64,000 bases of DNA from a virus: the IMG/VR virus record IMGVR_UViG_3300031251_000002, positions 102,451 through 166,450 of that record; one strand, 5' to 3'. Numbering within the stretch: the first letter of the stretch is position 1; every line of letters begins with the position of its first letter. The notes below the pieces were generated by a model. It was not told where the DNA came from. It saw only the letters and a list, made by a program, of their open reading frames with translations, and made no database searches. The position numbers and the translations under genes are program-made. This document shows positions 1 to 9,797 of the stretch, piece by piece.

Positions 1-1263
1 GCGGAAGACCGCCAGATTCGTGGTCAAGCAGTTAGCACTCAACAGGCGCTCGTTGAAGGTGACAAGGGAAAGACGACGGCTGTCTACTCGGCCATTGACG
101 AGATCAAGAAACCCTTCACGAAGGCAAACTGGTCATTCATCGAGGTCATGTCTGGACCGATGGATCTCGCCGGTCAGATGGCCGAGAAACTCGCTACCGG
201 CCTACAGACGGGGATCGACTTTGTTGAGAAGTTCGGCACCGCGCTGAACGATCTCATCACCCGCATGGAGGGTTGGGTTACCGAAAAGATTGGTGGCAAG
301 ACCGGTGAGGCAATCAACACCGGACTAGAGGTTCTCAAGGACAACAAGGTTGCGGCTGCTGGTCTTGGAGCTACGGCTCTCTGGAAGGTCGGCAAGGCTC
401 TTCTGAAAAAGGGAATGACGACTGCGGTAACCGCTGGAGCGGAAGGCGCTGCCGGATCCACCGGGGCCGGGGTTGGTGGGCTTGGCGTCCTTCCATTCAC
501 GGCGGCTGTCGTTGGCGGGCTGGCAGTCAATCACTCGATAAAGCAGCTTGGTAAGTCACTAGAGGAAGACTACGAGATTGAGGGTCGCGGGACTTTGCGC
601 GATGCAGAGACACGCGCAGGTGGGACGGTGGCCGAACTTCGCGCAAAACGTGCCGCAAAGTGGGGACTCACTGAACCCGCCACCGCAGTAGGAACCAATG
701 AAGAGGGCGGAGCGCTCAGCAGTCCTGCCGCTGCGCCGTACCGGGCAGCGATTGAGGCAGCGGCTCGGAAGTACGGGCTGAGTCCCGAGATTCAGGCTCG
801 GCAGCTTGAGGCTGAGTCTCATTTCGATCCGAACGCGGTTGGCTTTGATGGCAAGAGTCTTGGTCTCGCGCAGTTCCGCAACGACCGGACAGGGCGCGAC
901 AACTCCAAGAAGTACGGTCTTGTAACAGAGGCTGACTTCCGCGATCCCATCAAAAACATCGAAGCTAACGCTCACTACATGGCGGATCTGAAGAAGCGCT
1001 TTGGCGGCGATTACGCTAAGGCTCTCGTTGCCTACAACACCGGTCGAGGAGACATCAACAGCGAGTCTGGAACGAAGTATCTGGCAGCGGTTCTTGGAAA
1101 GCGCGGGTCGGCGCATGATCCGATGTTTACAGAAAGTCCGTCTCTCGTATCGGCCATTCGTCAACAGACGACCGTTATCAAGCAGCTTAACGACACACTG
1201 ACGACCAACCGGCACGATCCGAAAGCGCCCTTTAGGTCGCAGATTGCTACGGGAGCCTCCTAA
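1..1263 (+). CDS. Tail tape-measure protein, C-terminal part, with lytic transglycosylase domain (5' truncated by window)
   Basis: The frame is open from base 1 with no stop, so the gene begins upstream; the first internal Met (148) is not taken as the start. The visible part is 420 codons. A Gly/Ala-rich hydrophobic stretch, typical of tape-measure proteins that insert in the membrane, lies in its middle. The last third is an SLT (lysozyme-like) domain with the signature Glu in LEAESHFDPNAV, followed by GLAQF and the NTGRGDIN tail motif. Tape-measure proteins set tail length, and an SLT domain lets the incoming tail cut peptidoglycan. Its place just before baseplate genes fits. Its stop overlaps the start of the HNH gene by one base. 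Confidence 0.85.
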   Translation, partial: AEDRQIRGQAVSTQQALVEGDKGKTTAVYSAIDEIKKPFTKANWSFIEVMSGPMDLAGQMAEKLATGLQTGIDFVEKFGTALNDLITRMEGWVTEKIGGKTGEAINTGLEVLKDNKVAAAGLGATALWKVGKALLKKGMTTAVTAGAEGAAGSTGAGVGGLGVLPFTAAVVGGLAVNHSIKQLGKSLEEDYEIEGRGTLRDAETRAGGTVAELRAKRAAKWGLTEPATAVGTNEEGGALSSPAAAPYRAAIEAAARKYGLSPEIQARQLEAESHFDPNAVGFDGKSLGLAQFRNDRTGRDNSKKYGLVTEADFRDPIKNIEANAHYMADLKKRFGGDYAKALVAYNTGRGDINSESGTKYLAAVLGKRGSAHDPMFTESPSLVSAIRQQTTVIKQLNDTLTTNRHDPKAPFRSQIATGAS

Positions 1264-1745
1264 TGGCTAGAACTGAAGCGATGCTTCGCGCCGAGCGAAA
1301 GTATCATGCGAAAAATAGATCGAAGCGTAATGCTGAAAGTCAAAAGTATATGAAAGCCCGTCCTGAGTACGCCAAGAAGAAAATGGCGGAATGGAAGGAT
1401 GCCAATCCAGACTACTTCCATGCGGTTCAACGTCAACCCAAACATCGCTATAGGCGGCTTATTCATGCCGCTAAAAATCGTAACCTGTCGTTTAGCCTAA
1501 CATTTGAGCAGTATCTTTGTTTTACTGCGCGGCCATGCACCTACTGCGGCTTCAAGTTTGAAACCGCTGGTAGTGGCTTGGACCGGATAGATAACAGCAA
1601 GGGGTACGAAAACGACAATGTAACTTCCTGCTGTAAAGAGTGTAACTGGGCGCGTGGAGCTAGTTTCACCGCCGAAGAGATGCGATCTGTTCTTGGCCCT
1701 GCCATCAAACAGGTTAAAGAAGCAAGACAGGCTGGTGCGTCATAG
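1263..1745 (+). CDS. HNH homing-type endonuclease inserted in the tail operon
   Basis: 160 aa. A basic N-terminal half (KYHAKNRSKRNAESQKY and similar) precedes a zinc-binding HNH core: CTYCGFKF, then LDRIDNSKGY, then CCKECNWARG. Free-standing HNH nucleases spread by cutting DNA that lacks them. It sits between tape measure and baseplate genes, where related phages normally have none, and looks AT-richer than its neighbours. The first two codons (ATG GCT) and the bases after its end (ATA GCT TAC) suggest it was inserted at the start codon of the next gene (see findings). Whether it is active is unknown. Confidence 0.85.
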   Translation: MARTEAMLRAERKYHAKNRSKRNAESQKYMKARPEYAKKKMAEWKDANPDYFHAVQRQPKHRYRRLIHAAKNRNLSFSLTFEQYLCFTARPCTYCGFKFETAGSGLDRIDNSKGYENDNVTSCCKECNWARGASFTAEEMRSVLGPAIKQVKEARQAGAS

Positions 1746-1783
1746 CTTACTTCGACCGGCCTTTTAACAGCTTCATCTACGAC

Positions 1784-2251
1784 ATGGTAGATGGCAGCAG
1801 GATCTTCTTCCAGTTCATGCCGGAAGACATCAGTGACACGAAGCAGGCGACCTACACCGATTACCCGATCATCGGGCGGTCGATTCCATTGAAGGCATAC
1901 GAGGCTTCTCAGTCACGCATCATTACGTTGACGCTGAGTTTCTTCACCATGCCGGTCGAGGCTGAGTTTGCGCCGGATCCTTTCATCATCAAGACATGGA
2001 TGGACAAGCTCCGTTCGTTCACGTACCCCGATTACTCGCAGGGCGGGGTTAAGCCTCCGCATACGTTCATCATCAATATCGGCGGCTTCATCGCCATGGA
2101 AGCGGTGATGACGCAATACACGCTGAGTTACCCCTTCAAGGTCTGGACGCCGGGGATGATGCTTCCGTATGGCAGCACCATCAACCTGACCATGGCTGAG
2201 GTTCGGGACATTCCGCTCTCGACCGAAGAAGTAACGGCGGGGGCACAGTGA
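1784..2251 (+). CDS. Baseplate/tail protein of unknown family, start uncertain
   Basis: 155 aa from ATG 1784, but this start has no Shine-Dalgarno. The frame is open and protein-like back to 1718, reading AYFDRPFNSFIYD just before the Met. The natural N-terminus was therefore probably at 1742, where the codon is now ATA; this ATA overlaps the TAG stop of the HNH gene in the same way ATGA overlaps couple other genes here. Position between tape measure and gp53/hub genes suggests a tube-baseplate connector. I do not recognise a domain. Its stop overlaps the next GTG start. Confidence 0.6.
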   Translation: MVDGSRIFFQFMPEDISDTKQATYTDYPIIGRSIPLKAYEASQSRIITLTLSFFTMPVEAEFAPDPFIIKTWMDKLRSFTYPDYSQGGVKPPHTFIINIGGFIAMEAVMTQYTLSYPFKVWTPGMMLPYGSTINLTMAEVRDIPLSTEEVTAGAQ

Positions 2252-2601
2252 TCAAGACAAGCGAACTAACGCCGGTCTCCACGAAGGATGCGAAGATCCT
2301 TCAGCGGGACTTCTCTCGCTTCCGGGCGCAGACACTTTACCGCAACACGGATGGTCGCCTGTACTACGGCACCTTCAGCGCTCCGGACTTCCCTCAGGGG
2401 GCAAAGGATGTCTACCACACGGTAGTCGAAGGGCAAGATCAGCGGCTTGATCTGATCTCGTACTACTACTACCACACGGCTGAGTTGTGGTGGGTCATTG
2501 CGCTGGCTAACAACATCCTGTCGCCGTTCGATGACATTCACATCGGTGATCTGTTGCGAGTCCCGGACTTCAGCACTGTCATTGATGTCGTGGTGGTGTA
2601 G
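2248..2601 (+). CDS. gp53-like baseplate wedge protein
   Basis: 117 aa, starting at GTG in a GTGA overlap with the gene before. The central motif YYYYHTAELWWVIALANNI followed by PFDDIHIGDLLRVP matches the gp53/LysM-like baseplate wedge family seen in T4 and SPO1-like phages. In T4, gp53 joins the wedge to the hub. It is followed by the hub gene with a one-base stop/start overlap, the usual baseplate order. Confidence 0.75.
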   Translation: MIKTSELTPVSTKDAKILQRDFSRFRAQTLYRNTDGRLYYGTFSAPDFPQGAKDVYHTVVEGQDQRLDLISYYYYHTAELWWVIALANNILSPFDDIHIGDLLRVPDFSTVIDVVVV

Positions 2602-3893
2602 TGGCTCTCACACCGACTGATTACGCTCCTAACCCAAACGTTCCGTTCTTCAGCTTCAATGTTGGAGGTACGGACTTTGCGGATGAGGATCGCCCGCAGC
2701 ACCTGATGAGGTTCCAGATCACCATGAACACCAACACCATGGGGATGTGGACAGCCGTGTTTCTGGACCCAGAGTACACGACTATCGAGAAGACGCTGCT
2801 CGATAACTTCGACAAACCCATCACTATTCAGTGGGGTTGGCAGCATCCTAGCTCCCTCCGCTCGCCACAATTCAAGGTTTGGATCTCTGATTTCCAGCCA
2901 CGCTTTGTGATGGGTGGATCTGAGGTAACGATCAGCGGGTTTACGTTTGAGTACGCGAAGGGGGCAACACAGGACTCTCGCGTGTACCCGGACACCGTGA
3001 CCTACGGAAGCCACAAGGACTCGATGACGATCTCCGATATCGTCAACGACATCTGCACCCGGAATGACTGGAAGGCCGACATCCTAGGAACGAAGCCGAT
3101 TCCGGCTTTCACCGCGCTAGACTCGACGGACCTTCTTGGGGCCAAGTTTGTCCAGAACGGTTCGGATTTTGACTTCATCCAGTCGGTTCTCGCTCCCGCT
3201 GCTGTCTCGGAGCAAGATCACGGGGACTACTACACCTTCTTTGATCCGTACACCAGCACGTTGTCCTTCAAACCACGCACCAAGACCGACCCGGTTCAGA
3301 CTCTGATCTTCATTCAGGACAAGATGAATGAGATTACTAACCTTCAGCCAGACATTCTGATTGGTCTGTGGGTTGGACTAGTGGCCGCAAAGACGACCGC
3401 TCACGGACAGGCCCCAGAGAAGTCTGGTGATCTGCCGTGCGGGGTGTTCGACCTTCCCCCAAACACGCAAGCCGACACAGCAACCCAGTATGACGGAAGC
3501 AAGACCGGTAGTTGTCCGGAGGACATGCAGAACAAGCTCAAGGATCCATACTCTTGCGCGGCTGAGGTGGGCTACGCCCCGGCGGCGTCCAAAGAGATGC
3601 TGGAGAACCGGCAGAAGGCGGTTTGGAATGCCGGGGTGCAGTGCGCTGGTACGCAGGTTCAGGTAACCATCGTTGGCCATCCCGGAACGGACACGATTAA
3701 GTATCTGCCGATGCAGACCGTGGATCTCAGCGTGACCTCACCGCCACCCGATAAGCTGCCGTCTTACCTGAACGGCAACTACATGATCGTTGGAGTAACG
3801 CATCTGATTGATCAGCATGGCTACAAAACACAGTTGACTCTTACTAAGAACGCTTTCGATACAGTCGGCAACCTAGAGGTTACGAACGGCTAA
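2601..3893 (+). CDS. Baseplate hub protein, gp27 / late-control D-like
   Basis: 430 aa, GTG start overlapping the previous TAG. It sits directly before the spike gene, as gp27 precedes gp5-type spikes. The N-terminal part carries the FxITMN.. TMGMWTAVFLDP and TIQWGW patterns of hub beta-barrel domains. The middle has SMTISDIVNDIC and FVQNGSDFDFIQSVLAPAA, typical of phage GPD/gp27-like proteins. The role is to adapt the trimeric spike to the six-fold tail tube. Assignment rests on motif style and position. Confidence 0.65.
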   Translation: MALTPTDYAPNPNVPFFSFNVGGTDFADEDRPQHLMRFQITMNTNTMGMWTAVFLDPEYTTIEKTLLDNFDKPITIQWGWQHPSSLRSPQFKVWISDFQPRFVMGGSEVTISGFTFEYAKGATQDSRVYPDTVTYGSHKDSMTISDIVNDICTRNDWKADILGTKPIPAFTALDSTDLLGAKFVQNGSDFDFIQSVLAPAAVSEQDHGDYYTFFDPYTSTLSFKPRTKTDPVQTLIFIQDKMNEITNLQPDILIGLWVGLVAAKTTAHGQAPEKSGDLPCGVFDLPPNTQADTATQYDGSKTGSCPEDMQNKLKDPYSCAAEVGYAPAASKEMLENRQKAVWNAGVQCAGTQVQVTIVGHPGTDTIKYLPMQTVDLSVTSPPPDKLPSYLNGNYMIVGVTHLIDQHGYKTQLTLTKNAFDTVGNLEVTNG

Positions 3894-6283
3894 TGCTGCG
3901 CGACAACGAACATCCTGATAAGTACACCCAGCAGTCGGGTGTCTGGTCAGGTATCTATCGTGGGGTTGTTGAGTACATCAACGATCCCTTGATGCAGAAC
4001 CGGATCAAGGTCCGTGTTCCAGCGATCAACAAGACGGTTGACGTAGTTTCTACGGAAGCTCTGCCGTGGGCCGTCCTCATGACTTCCTTCGGAGGCGCGG
4101 GTGGCTTTGGAATCGTCGCCGTCCCGCCGGTTGGTTCAACCGTGTTCGTTGAGTACGAGGGTGGCAACCCGGCCTACCCGGTAGTTGTGGGAACGTGGTT
4201 CGGCGTTCCGAGCATTCCGCAGCCGATGGGCCGTATCAACGAGCAGCCCAAGGGCAAGATTTCGATGTCCCCGGACGAGTCCTCACCGTGGCATACCGAG
4301 CCGGGACCAGAGATTCCCGATGATTCCCAGCGTCGAGCTAACCTAGCGCCTGAAAACTACGTGTTCAAAACGCCTAAAGGCCATACGTTGATCATGGAAG
4401 ACCGGGACGAGGCCGAATACTTTGCGATCATAGATCGGGCAGGCCAGACGCTGCTGTTTGAGAGCGAGGTTCTGGAGAGCGAGAACATTGACAACGCCGC
4501 TCGCCGTGGGCTGAAACGGGCTAGCGAGAACGACGGTTTGGACGTTCCCAGCCAGATGCTGGGATCCTCGTCCAAGATCGAGATTACGGATGCGGCAGGG
4601 AACACGGTCCGTCTGTACGCCAAGAAGGACTCCGAACGGGTAATCCTGACCTCCGTAACCGATGAAAATACCCTAATTTTCGATCTGAGGGCCGCTGACG
4701 GCACTATCGACCTTCGGGGGGACTCCACAGAGGGGGAAACCCGTATCGGGCTTGATGCGGTCACTGGCAGCGCCTTCATGCGCTCCCGGACAGGGAACGA
4801 GCTTCGGGTGGACTCCCATGGTGGCGTTTCGATCAAATCTGACACTCTGACAGTCGAGGGCGACCTGTCCGTGAGCGGGGCCGTTTCCGCTGCCGGGGGT
4901 GTTACCTCTTCGGGAGCGCAGGGTGGCTCGCCGGGTAGCTTCAACCCCATCGCTATGCCTATTCCGCCTCCGGGACCGCCTCCTCCGGGTGAAGCGGACA
5001 TCGAAGCCATCATCACGGAGCGCTATCGGTTTGAGGATACGGTCAACGAGGAGGGCTATGTCCTACCGCTCGACTACACCGTGTTCTTTCACACGCCGCA
5101 CTTCACGTTAGAAAACCCGCCGGTTGTCCTGTCACGGAATGGCGTGACACAGGCTTTCAACCACAGCGCGACGATGTTCACTGATTTCAACGGTAACCTG
5201 TTCGATACGCAGGGTGCGTCAGTCGTGGATCCCCAGACCGGACCGGGAACCGGGTTGCGGATCGAGTGGTACAACGACGATACGTTTACGCTGCTGGCGG
5301 AAATTGATCTCATCGGACCGGTTAACTACAGCTTTGCCTCTCCTCCATATCCGGTTACTGGAATCACCTCGGATGTGTGGTCCGCCCGCCTGACAGGTTT
5401 CGTGAAGCCGCAGTATCAGGAGACGTATACGATCACCGCGACGGCAGGAGCCAACGATCTGGTTCGGATCTGGATCGACGGTGTTGAGCTTGCCCTGTCC
5501 TCGGGGCCGGTGTTTGTCGGCACCTTTATTGCGCCGGATTCTGGCGTCAAGCTGCCCATCAAAGTCGAGCATCGCAACGTGAGCGGAACCGGTGCCCTTC
5601 TACTTCAGTGGCAAAGCACCAGCTTGGCGCTGGAGACAATCCCTCTCCTCCGGATGTACACAGAGGGCAGTTCGGAGACAGTCGTTCGTGACCCGGCCTT
5701 CGGCTACTCGTTTGACGGGACCGACTGCTGGGTTGGCGCATTCCCCGGTTACCACGACGTTCAGATTGGCCATCTTGTGGTTGGCGTCAGCACGGGCTAT
5801 ACCCGAGATCCGACGTACTTCCCAAACGATACGCAGATCAGCTACAACCCGATTTCAAACACCTACCTTGGTGTCGAGCGCCTGAACCATAACGACGGGA
5901 CGCAGGATCCAAACTGGACGCTGGTCCTTCGTGGTGGTGCGCTGTTCACGATCATCGCTACGAACGCGGCCTCCTTCTTCGGAGCCAACTCGGCGGCATT
6001 GGAGGTCTACGTCTCCAACGATCCAGACGGGTCATTCTGGGTGAGCTTGCCTTCGGCTGGCGCGTTGTGGAATATCTCACCGACCGACGCCTCTGTGATT
6101 AGCGAGGTGATCATTGGCTCTACGCTTGCAGCCAAGCGGTTGCAGATGACGCCGCTCGACACGCAGTATTACCTGCTTACCGACAACCAGCACATCCGGA
6201 CGACGAAGCGGATGTCAGTAGACGAGTTCTTTGATGTGACATACGCCATCAAAGTAGGAACGGCGACAGGGGTTATCTCATGA
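3893..6283 (+). CDS. Baseplate central spike protein (gp5/VgrG-like OB fold) with PA14 domain
   Basis: 796 aa. Residues about 20-110 form a gp5/VgrG-type OB fold: GVVEYINDPLMQNRIKVRVPA, then PPVGSTVFVEYEGGNP and PVVVGTWFG. Residues about 130-340 are repetitive beta-rich sequence of the kind found in spike helices. A Pro-rich linker (PIPPPGPPPPGEAD) leads to a PA14-like domain near residues 440-590, with GLRIEWYND, WSARLTGFVKP and ALLLQWQS. PA14 domains commonly bind carbohydrate. A beta-rich C-terminal part follows. The protein probably punctures the envelope. A PA14 module on a spike is unusual and suggests surface-glycan contact. It ends in an ATGA overlap. Confidence 0.8.
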   Translation: MLRDNEHPDKYTQQSGVWSGIYRGVVEYINDPLMQNRIKVRVPAINKTVDVVSTEALPWAVLMTSFGGAGGFGIVAVPPVGSTVFVEYEGGNPAYPVVVGTWFGVPSIPQPMGRINEQPKGKISMSPDESSPWHTEPGPEIPDDSQRRANLAPENYVFKTPKGHTLIMEDRDEAEYFAIIDRAGQTLLFESEVLESENIDNAARRGLKRASENDGLDVPSQMLGSSSKIEITDAAGNTVRLYAKKDSERVILTSVTDENTLIFDLRAADGTIDLRGDSTEGETRIGLDAVTGSAFMRSRTGNELRVDSHGGVSIKSDTLTVEGDLSVSGAVSAAGGVTSSGAQGGSPGSFNPIAMPIPPPGPPPPGEADIEAIITERYRFEDTVNEEGYVLPLDYTVFFHTPHFTLENPPVVLSRNGVTQAFNHSATMFTDFNGNLFDTQGASVVDPQTGPGTGLRIEWYNDDTFTLLAEIDLIGPVNYSFASPPYPVTGITSDVWSARLTGFVKPQYQETYTITATAGANDLVRIWIDGVELALSSGPVFVGTFIAPDSGVKLPIKVEHRNVSGTGALLLQWQSTSLALETIPLLRMYTEGSSETVVRDPAFGYSFDGTDCWVGAFPGYHDVQIGHLVVGVSTGYTRDPTYFPNDTQISYNPISNTYLGVERLNHNDGTQDPNWTLVLRGGALFTIIATNAASFFGANSAALEVYVSNDPDGSFWVSLPSAGALWNISPTDASVISEVIIGSTLAAKRLQMTPLDTQYYLLTDNQHIRTTKRMSVDEFFDVTYAIKVGTATGVIS

Positions 6284-7578
6284 GTAACGCGATTTTTGGC
6301 GAGCGGGCAGACCAGCACCGGCTCTACCCCCACGGCGGGGTGGTCAGCGTTGGCGCAGCCAGCTTTTTCGGTGTCGCCCCGTACTTTGGAGATACCGCGC
6401 CTCCGAACCCGTTTGAGGGAATGCTGTGGATCGACTCAGCCGCTCGGGCGTCCTCCCCGGTTGATGGGGATCCACCGTACGAGTTGTTCCGTTGGAATTC
6501 TGTGCGAGCAGCGTGGGAGCTTGTTGGCTACATTCCCTTCGCCGGTCTTGGTGCAGGCCACTCAACCGGTCTTGTGCCCGATCCCGGAGACGGCACTGGT
6601 GGTGCCCTCGCAACCGACTACCTCGCTAGAGATGCGACATGGAAGCCCATTCCCGGTGGAGGCGGCGGGGGCAGCAACGAGCCACTGGTGTTCGGCACGT
6701 TCACCAACACGGCGACGGTCTCCGTGGCGAGTACCTCCTACCCGGCTGTTCCGGGAGACGATCACACATCTAACTACTTCGGCACTTTGGTGAAGATGGC
6801 GTCAAGCGGATCAAATGTCACCTTCATGTCCAATTTGGACGGTGCGTCCATCGGCCATTTGGCTGACGGTGATTTCGTCGTGATTGCAACTGGACCTTAT
6901 GCCGGTTGCATCCTTCCGAAAGAGACTGGCTGGTACTACATCACCGGACACTTACGGTGGGCCAACCAATCGGATTCCAGCTATCGAATGACTGGCATCG
7001 GTTGGACCAGTGAAGCAACCTATCAGCCCATCGGTCTTGCTGGTGGCGTGGGTGTTTTCAGTGTTGTTGTCACAGCCGCTGGCACGGGTTATACAGACGG
7101 TGACGCGCTTTCATTCTCTGGCGGTGGTGGTTCTAGTCTTTCAGCCACCATCATCACAGACGGAGCGGGGCACATTGTCGGCATCAAGGTTACCGACATT
7201 GGTACTGGGTATACGTCTATCCCCACGATTGCCCCGGTCGGTGGTGGAACTGGCGGAGCGCTGCACGGTGTCATTCCAGTTGCGCTGTCCTCTCTGTCAA
7301 TCCTGATCAACGAAGACTTACGCCCTGCGGTTAACGGAACACCGACACAGGGGACTACCAACCGCCTCTGGTATCTGCCGGGTTACAACGATAACTCCGG
7401 TGCTGGCGGGACTCCGATTTGGCTTGTGGCCGCGCAGGGTTCCGGAGGATCCATTACCGTTCCAGCGCCACGCGGAGCCGGTGCATTGCCGTTGAATGAT
7501 TACTATGGGGCCTTGTCGTTGTTCAAGATCAACGTTGATCCTATTGGACCGCCGTGGGTTCCGGGACTTCCTGAATGA
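6280..7578 (+). CDS. Virion structural protein with Gly-rich beta repeats, probable fibre or baseplate decoration
   Basis: 432 aa, ATG in an ATGA overlap with the spike gene. The N-terminus contains PPNPFEGMLWIDS, a phrase common near the start of phage fibre proteins. Two related segments (VVTAAGTGYTDGDALSFSG and VTDIGTGYTSIPTIAPVGG) form an internal repeat of the type often seen in phage fibres. Gly/Ser linkers are frequent. No enzymatic motif is visible. It sits between spike and beta-helix genes, all start/stop coupled. Confidence 0.55.
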   Translation: MSNAIFGERADQHRLYPHGGVVSVGAASFFGVAPYFGDTAPPNPFEGMLWIDSAARASSPVDGDPPYELFRWNSVRAAWELVGYIPFAGLGAGHSTGLVPDPGDGTGGALATDYLARDATWKPIPGGGGGGSNEPLVFGTFTNTATVSVASTSYPAVPGDDHTSNYFGTLVKMASSGSNVTFMSNLDGASIGHLADGDFVVIATGPYAGCILPKETGWYYITGHLRWANQSDSSYRMTGIGWTSEATYQPIGLAGGVGVFSVVVTAAGTGYTDGDALSFSGGGGSSLSATIITDGAGHIVGIKVTDIGTGYTSIPTIAPVGGGTGGALHGVIPVALSSLSILINEDLRPAVNGTPTQGTTNRLWYLPGYNDNSGAGGTPIWLVAAQGSGGSITVPAPRGAGALPLNDYYGALSLFKINVDPIGPPWVPGLPE

Positions 7579-9797
7579 GTTTACAGAGCAAGATCGACCG
7601 ACAGCTTTCCGAGGCTGGAAAGAATGTTCCCCAGATCGTTATCAACAACGAGTCGGGTTCCGTCAACCTGCCTGTCAACGTCTCAGCCACGTTCAGGAAT
7701 TGCTCCATCACCAGCTTGACGACAGCGGGCAACAGCCGAGTAAACGTCGAGGGCGGGACGGTCCAGAGCATGGATCTGACCGGTACAGCCATCATCGTTC
7801 GGAACTGCCCAATCAGTGGGACGGTCACGGCGACGGACAGCAAGCTGGAGTTCGATGCGGTTACCTGCTCTGGGGCTGTTACTTTGACTAGCACCGCGTT
7901 CGTTAGCAAGAAGTCTACGTACAGCCAACCGTTCACGGCTTCGGCTAAGTCCGTCATTCGTTCCGTTGTGGATACCTTCTCTGGAAGCTCGTTGTTGACC
8001 GCGCAGGACAGCGGCACAGCCGCAGTTTTCATCAATGCGACCATCACTACCTCGACCTTGCTCACCCTCACCGCCGGGGCCAAGGCTGAGATTGATGGCG
8101 GCACGGTCCAGTCAACGGACATGGGAACAGCCGATGCGTCAACTGTCGAGATTCGCAACTGTACATCCTTTCAGGTTACCAGCCTCCTTACGGCCTCTAC
8201 TGGCAGCAAGGTAATCCTTAGGAAGATGACACTCGTTCAGGCTACGTCCGGGTTCACGCTGTCCAGCAACACGTACCTTGAAATCTTGGATGTTCAGACT
8301 GTCCAGACTTCAACAACGATGTTCACAATGGACAACAGCCGTCTGGAGCTAGTTCGCTTCATTACACTGACCAGCGGGACTGACTACCTTCAGGCGACAA
8401 ACAACAGTGCGATCCGCATAGCCAACGGAACGACGATGCGCCCCGGAACGGCATTGGGTAAGTTGACGGATACGAAGGTGCTGATCGACAAGATCGCTAC
8501 TGTGATCACGGATAAGCTTTTCGACGCTACACGGTCTGCCGTGAACTTTACGGATGTCACGACACTGGTTGGCCGTCAGGACAACGCTTTTATACTGGTC
8601 AACTCGGCGCTGACCCTGACCGGCTGCACGACAGTCGGCGGTAAGGCTGATGCCTTTGTCAACCTATCAGACATCTCCAGCCTCATCGTGAAGGACTGTA
8701 ACCGCTTTCAGTCCGATTCGGGCCGCTTGATTATCGGCAGTGGGCAGGGCGAGGTTCACATCAGCGGCTGCGCGAACATCTTTAGTGATAGTTCGATCAT
8801 TGATACAAGCGGCGTCTTCACAGTCACCATCTCGGGCTGTGGAATCCTCGTTGCGTCAAACAATGAAGCCATCAAGATGAGTTCCAACGGCGGCTCGACA
8901 CTGAACGTGGCCGCAACGCAGCAGATTCACGCCAATCAGGACACGGCAATCAAGGTTACTGGCGTGGACACCTTCCTGACGGCCCTCCCGGACGTAGGCA
9001 ACGGCTCAGGAAGCCGGTACACCATCTACGGGCTTGACGGCGGCACTGGGAAGCAGCAGATCGTGATGTCCAAAGTCATCGTGACCAACGGTGGCATTTC
9101 GTTGGGCCAGTACCACGCGGACATCAAGTTCACGACGTTCCCGAAATTCCACCTCTTCAACTGTGACGCGATCTTCATCCGATGCACCCAACAGGGGTCT
9201 CAGGCGCTCGATGACGCGGACATCGTTCAGAGTACGGCACAGATCAAGTTCGGATCATGGGACACCGCGATCTATGTCAACGAGTCGATCCTTGAGTGCC
9301 AGCGTTCGACTCACGGGGCCGAGATCAAGCCGATTGACTCGATTCTAAGATTGGAGTGCATTGACTCCACTTCTGGAGTCATCAGCCAGTCCGGGGGCGC
9401 TCGCGGTAGCTTCATCGAAGCGCGTGGGTTTGACATCACGACGGTTACCTCGTCTGACTCCAAGAAGGATACCTTCTTCTTGGCCAATGTCGGCACTCCG
9501 ACATACAGCGGTCGTGGTTCCCTCTTGGTCATGGAGTCCGGTGAACCGGACGAAGGCGAGATGGATTACATCATGATCAAGGACAACAACCTTCGCATTT
9601 TCGACTACCGAAACTGCTACATGGATGTTACGAACGACCATCACCGCTACTCTCCTGACAACATTCAGGATGACGCTGACAACAACATCTATATAACCGC
9701 GCAGATCAACCTCGATCTCGACGGTGTTCAACAGGCGCTCCTTGAATCGACCGCTGAGGTGGTCATTCAGGCTCCAGTTATCAACGAGCAGTCATGA
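7575..9797 (+). CDS. Parallel beta-helix virion protein, tail-spike-like
   Basis: 740 aa. Sequence is dominated by short Thr/Ser/Val/Ile-rich turns repeating about every 20-25 residues (VRNCPISGTV, IRNCTSFQVTS, LTGCTTVGGK, VKDCNRFQSD, ISGCANIFSD), the pattern of a right-handed parallel beta-helix. Such helices form phage tail spikes and depolymerases. I cannot see a clear catalytic pair, so enzymatic activity is not claimed. The C-terminus is acidic and less repetitive. ATGA overlaps on both sides put it in the baseplate operon. Confidence 0.6.
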   Translation: MSLQSKIDRQLSEAGKNVPQIVINNESGSVNLPVNVSATFRNCSITSLTTAGNSRVNVEGGTVQSMDLTGTAIIVRNCPISGTVTATDSKLEFDAVTCSGAVTLTSTAFVSKKSTYSQPFTASAKSVIRSVVDTFSGSSLLTAQDSGTAAVFINATITTSTLLTLTAGAKAEIDGGTVQSTDMGTADASTVEIRNCTSFQVTSLLTASTGSKVILRKMTLVQATSGFTLSSNTYLEILDVQTVQTSTTMFTMDNSRLELVRFITLTSGTDYLQATNNSAIRIANGTTMRPGTALGKLTDTKVLIDKIATVITDKLFDATRSAVNFTDVTTLVGRQDNAFILVNSALTLTGCTTVGGKADAFVNLSDISSLIVKDCNRFQSDSGRLIIGSGQGEVHISGCANIFSDSSIIDTSGVFTVTISGCGILVASNNEAIKMSSNGGSTLNVAATQQIHANQDTAIKVTGVDTFLTALPDVGNGSGSRYTIYGLDGGTGKQQIVMSKVIVTNGGISLGQYHADIKFTTFPKFHLFNCDAIFIRCTQQGSQALDDADIVQSTAQIKFGSWDTAIYVNESILECQRSTHGAEIKPIDSILRLECIDSTSGVISQSGGARGSFIEARGFDITTVTSSDSKKDTFFLANVGTPTYSGRGSLLVMESGEPDEGEMDYIMIKDNNLRIFDYRNCYMDVTNDHHRYSPDNIQDDADNNIYITAQINLDLDGVQQALLESTAEVVIQAPVINEQS

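Noticed and set aside
4357-5016. 219-codon minus-strand frame inside the spike gene
   Set aside because: Ser/Arg-rich shadow of a repetitive coding sequence, with no start signal.
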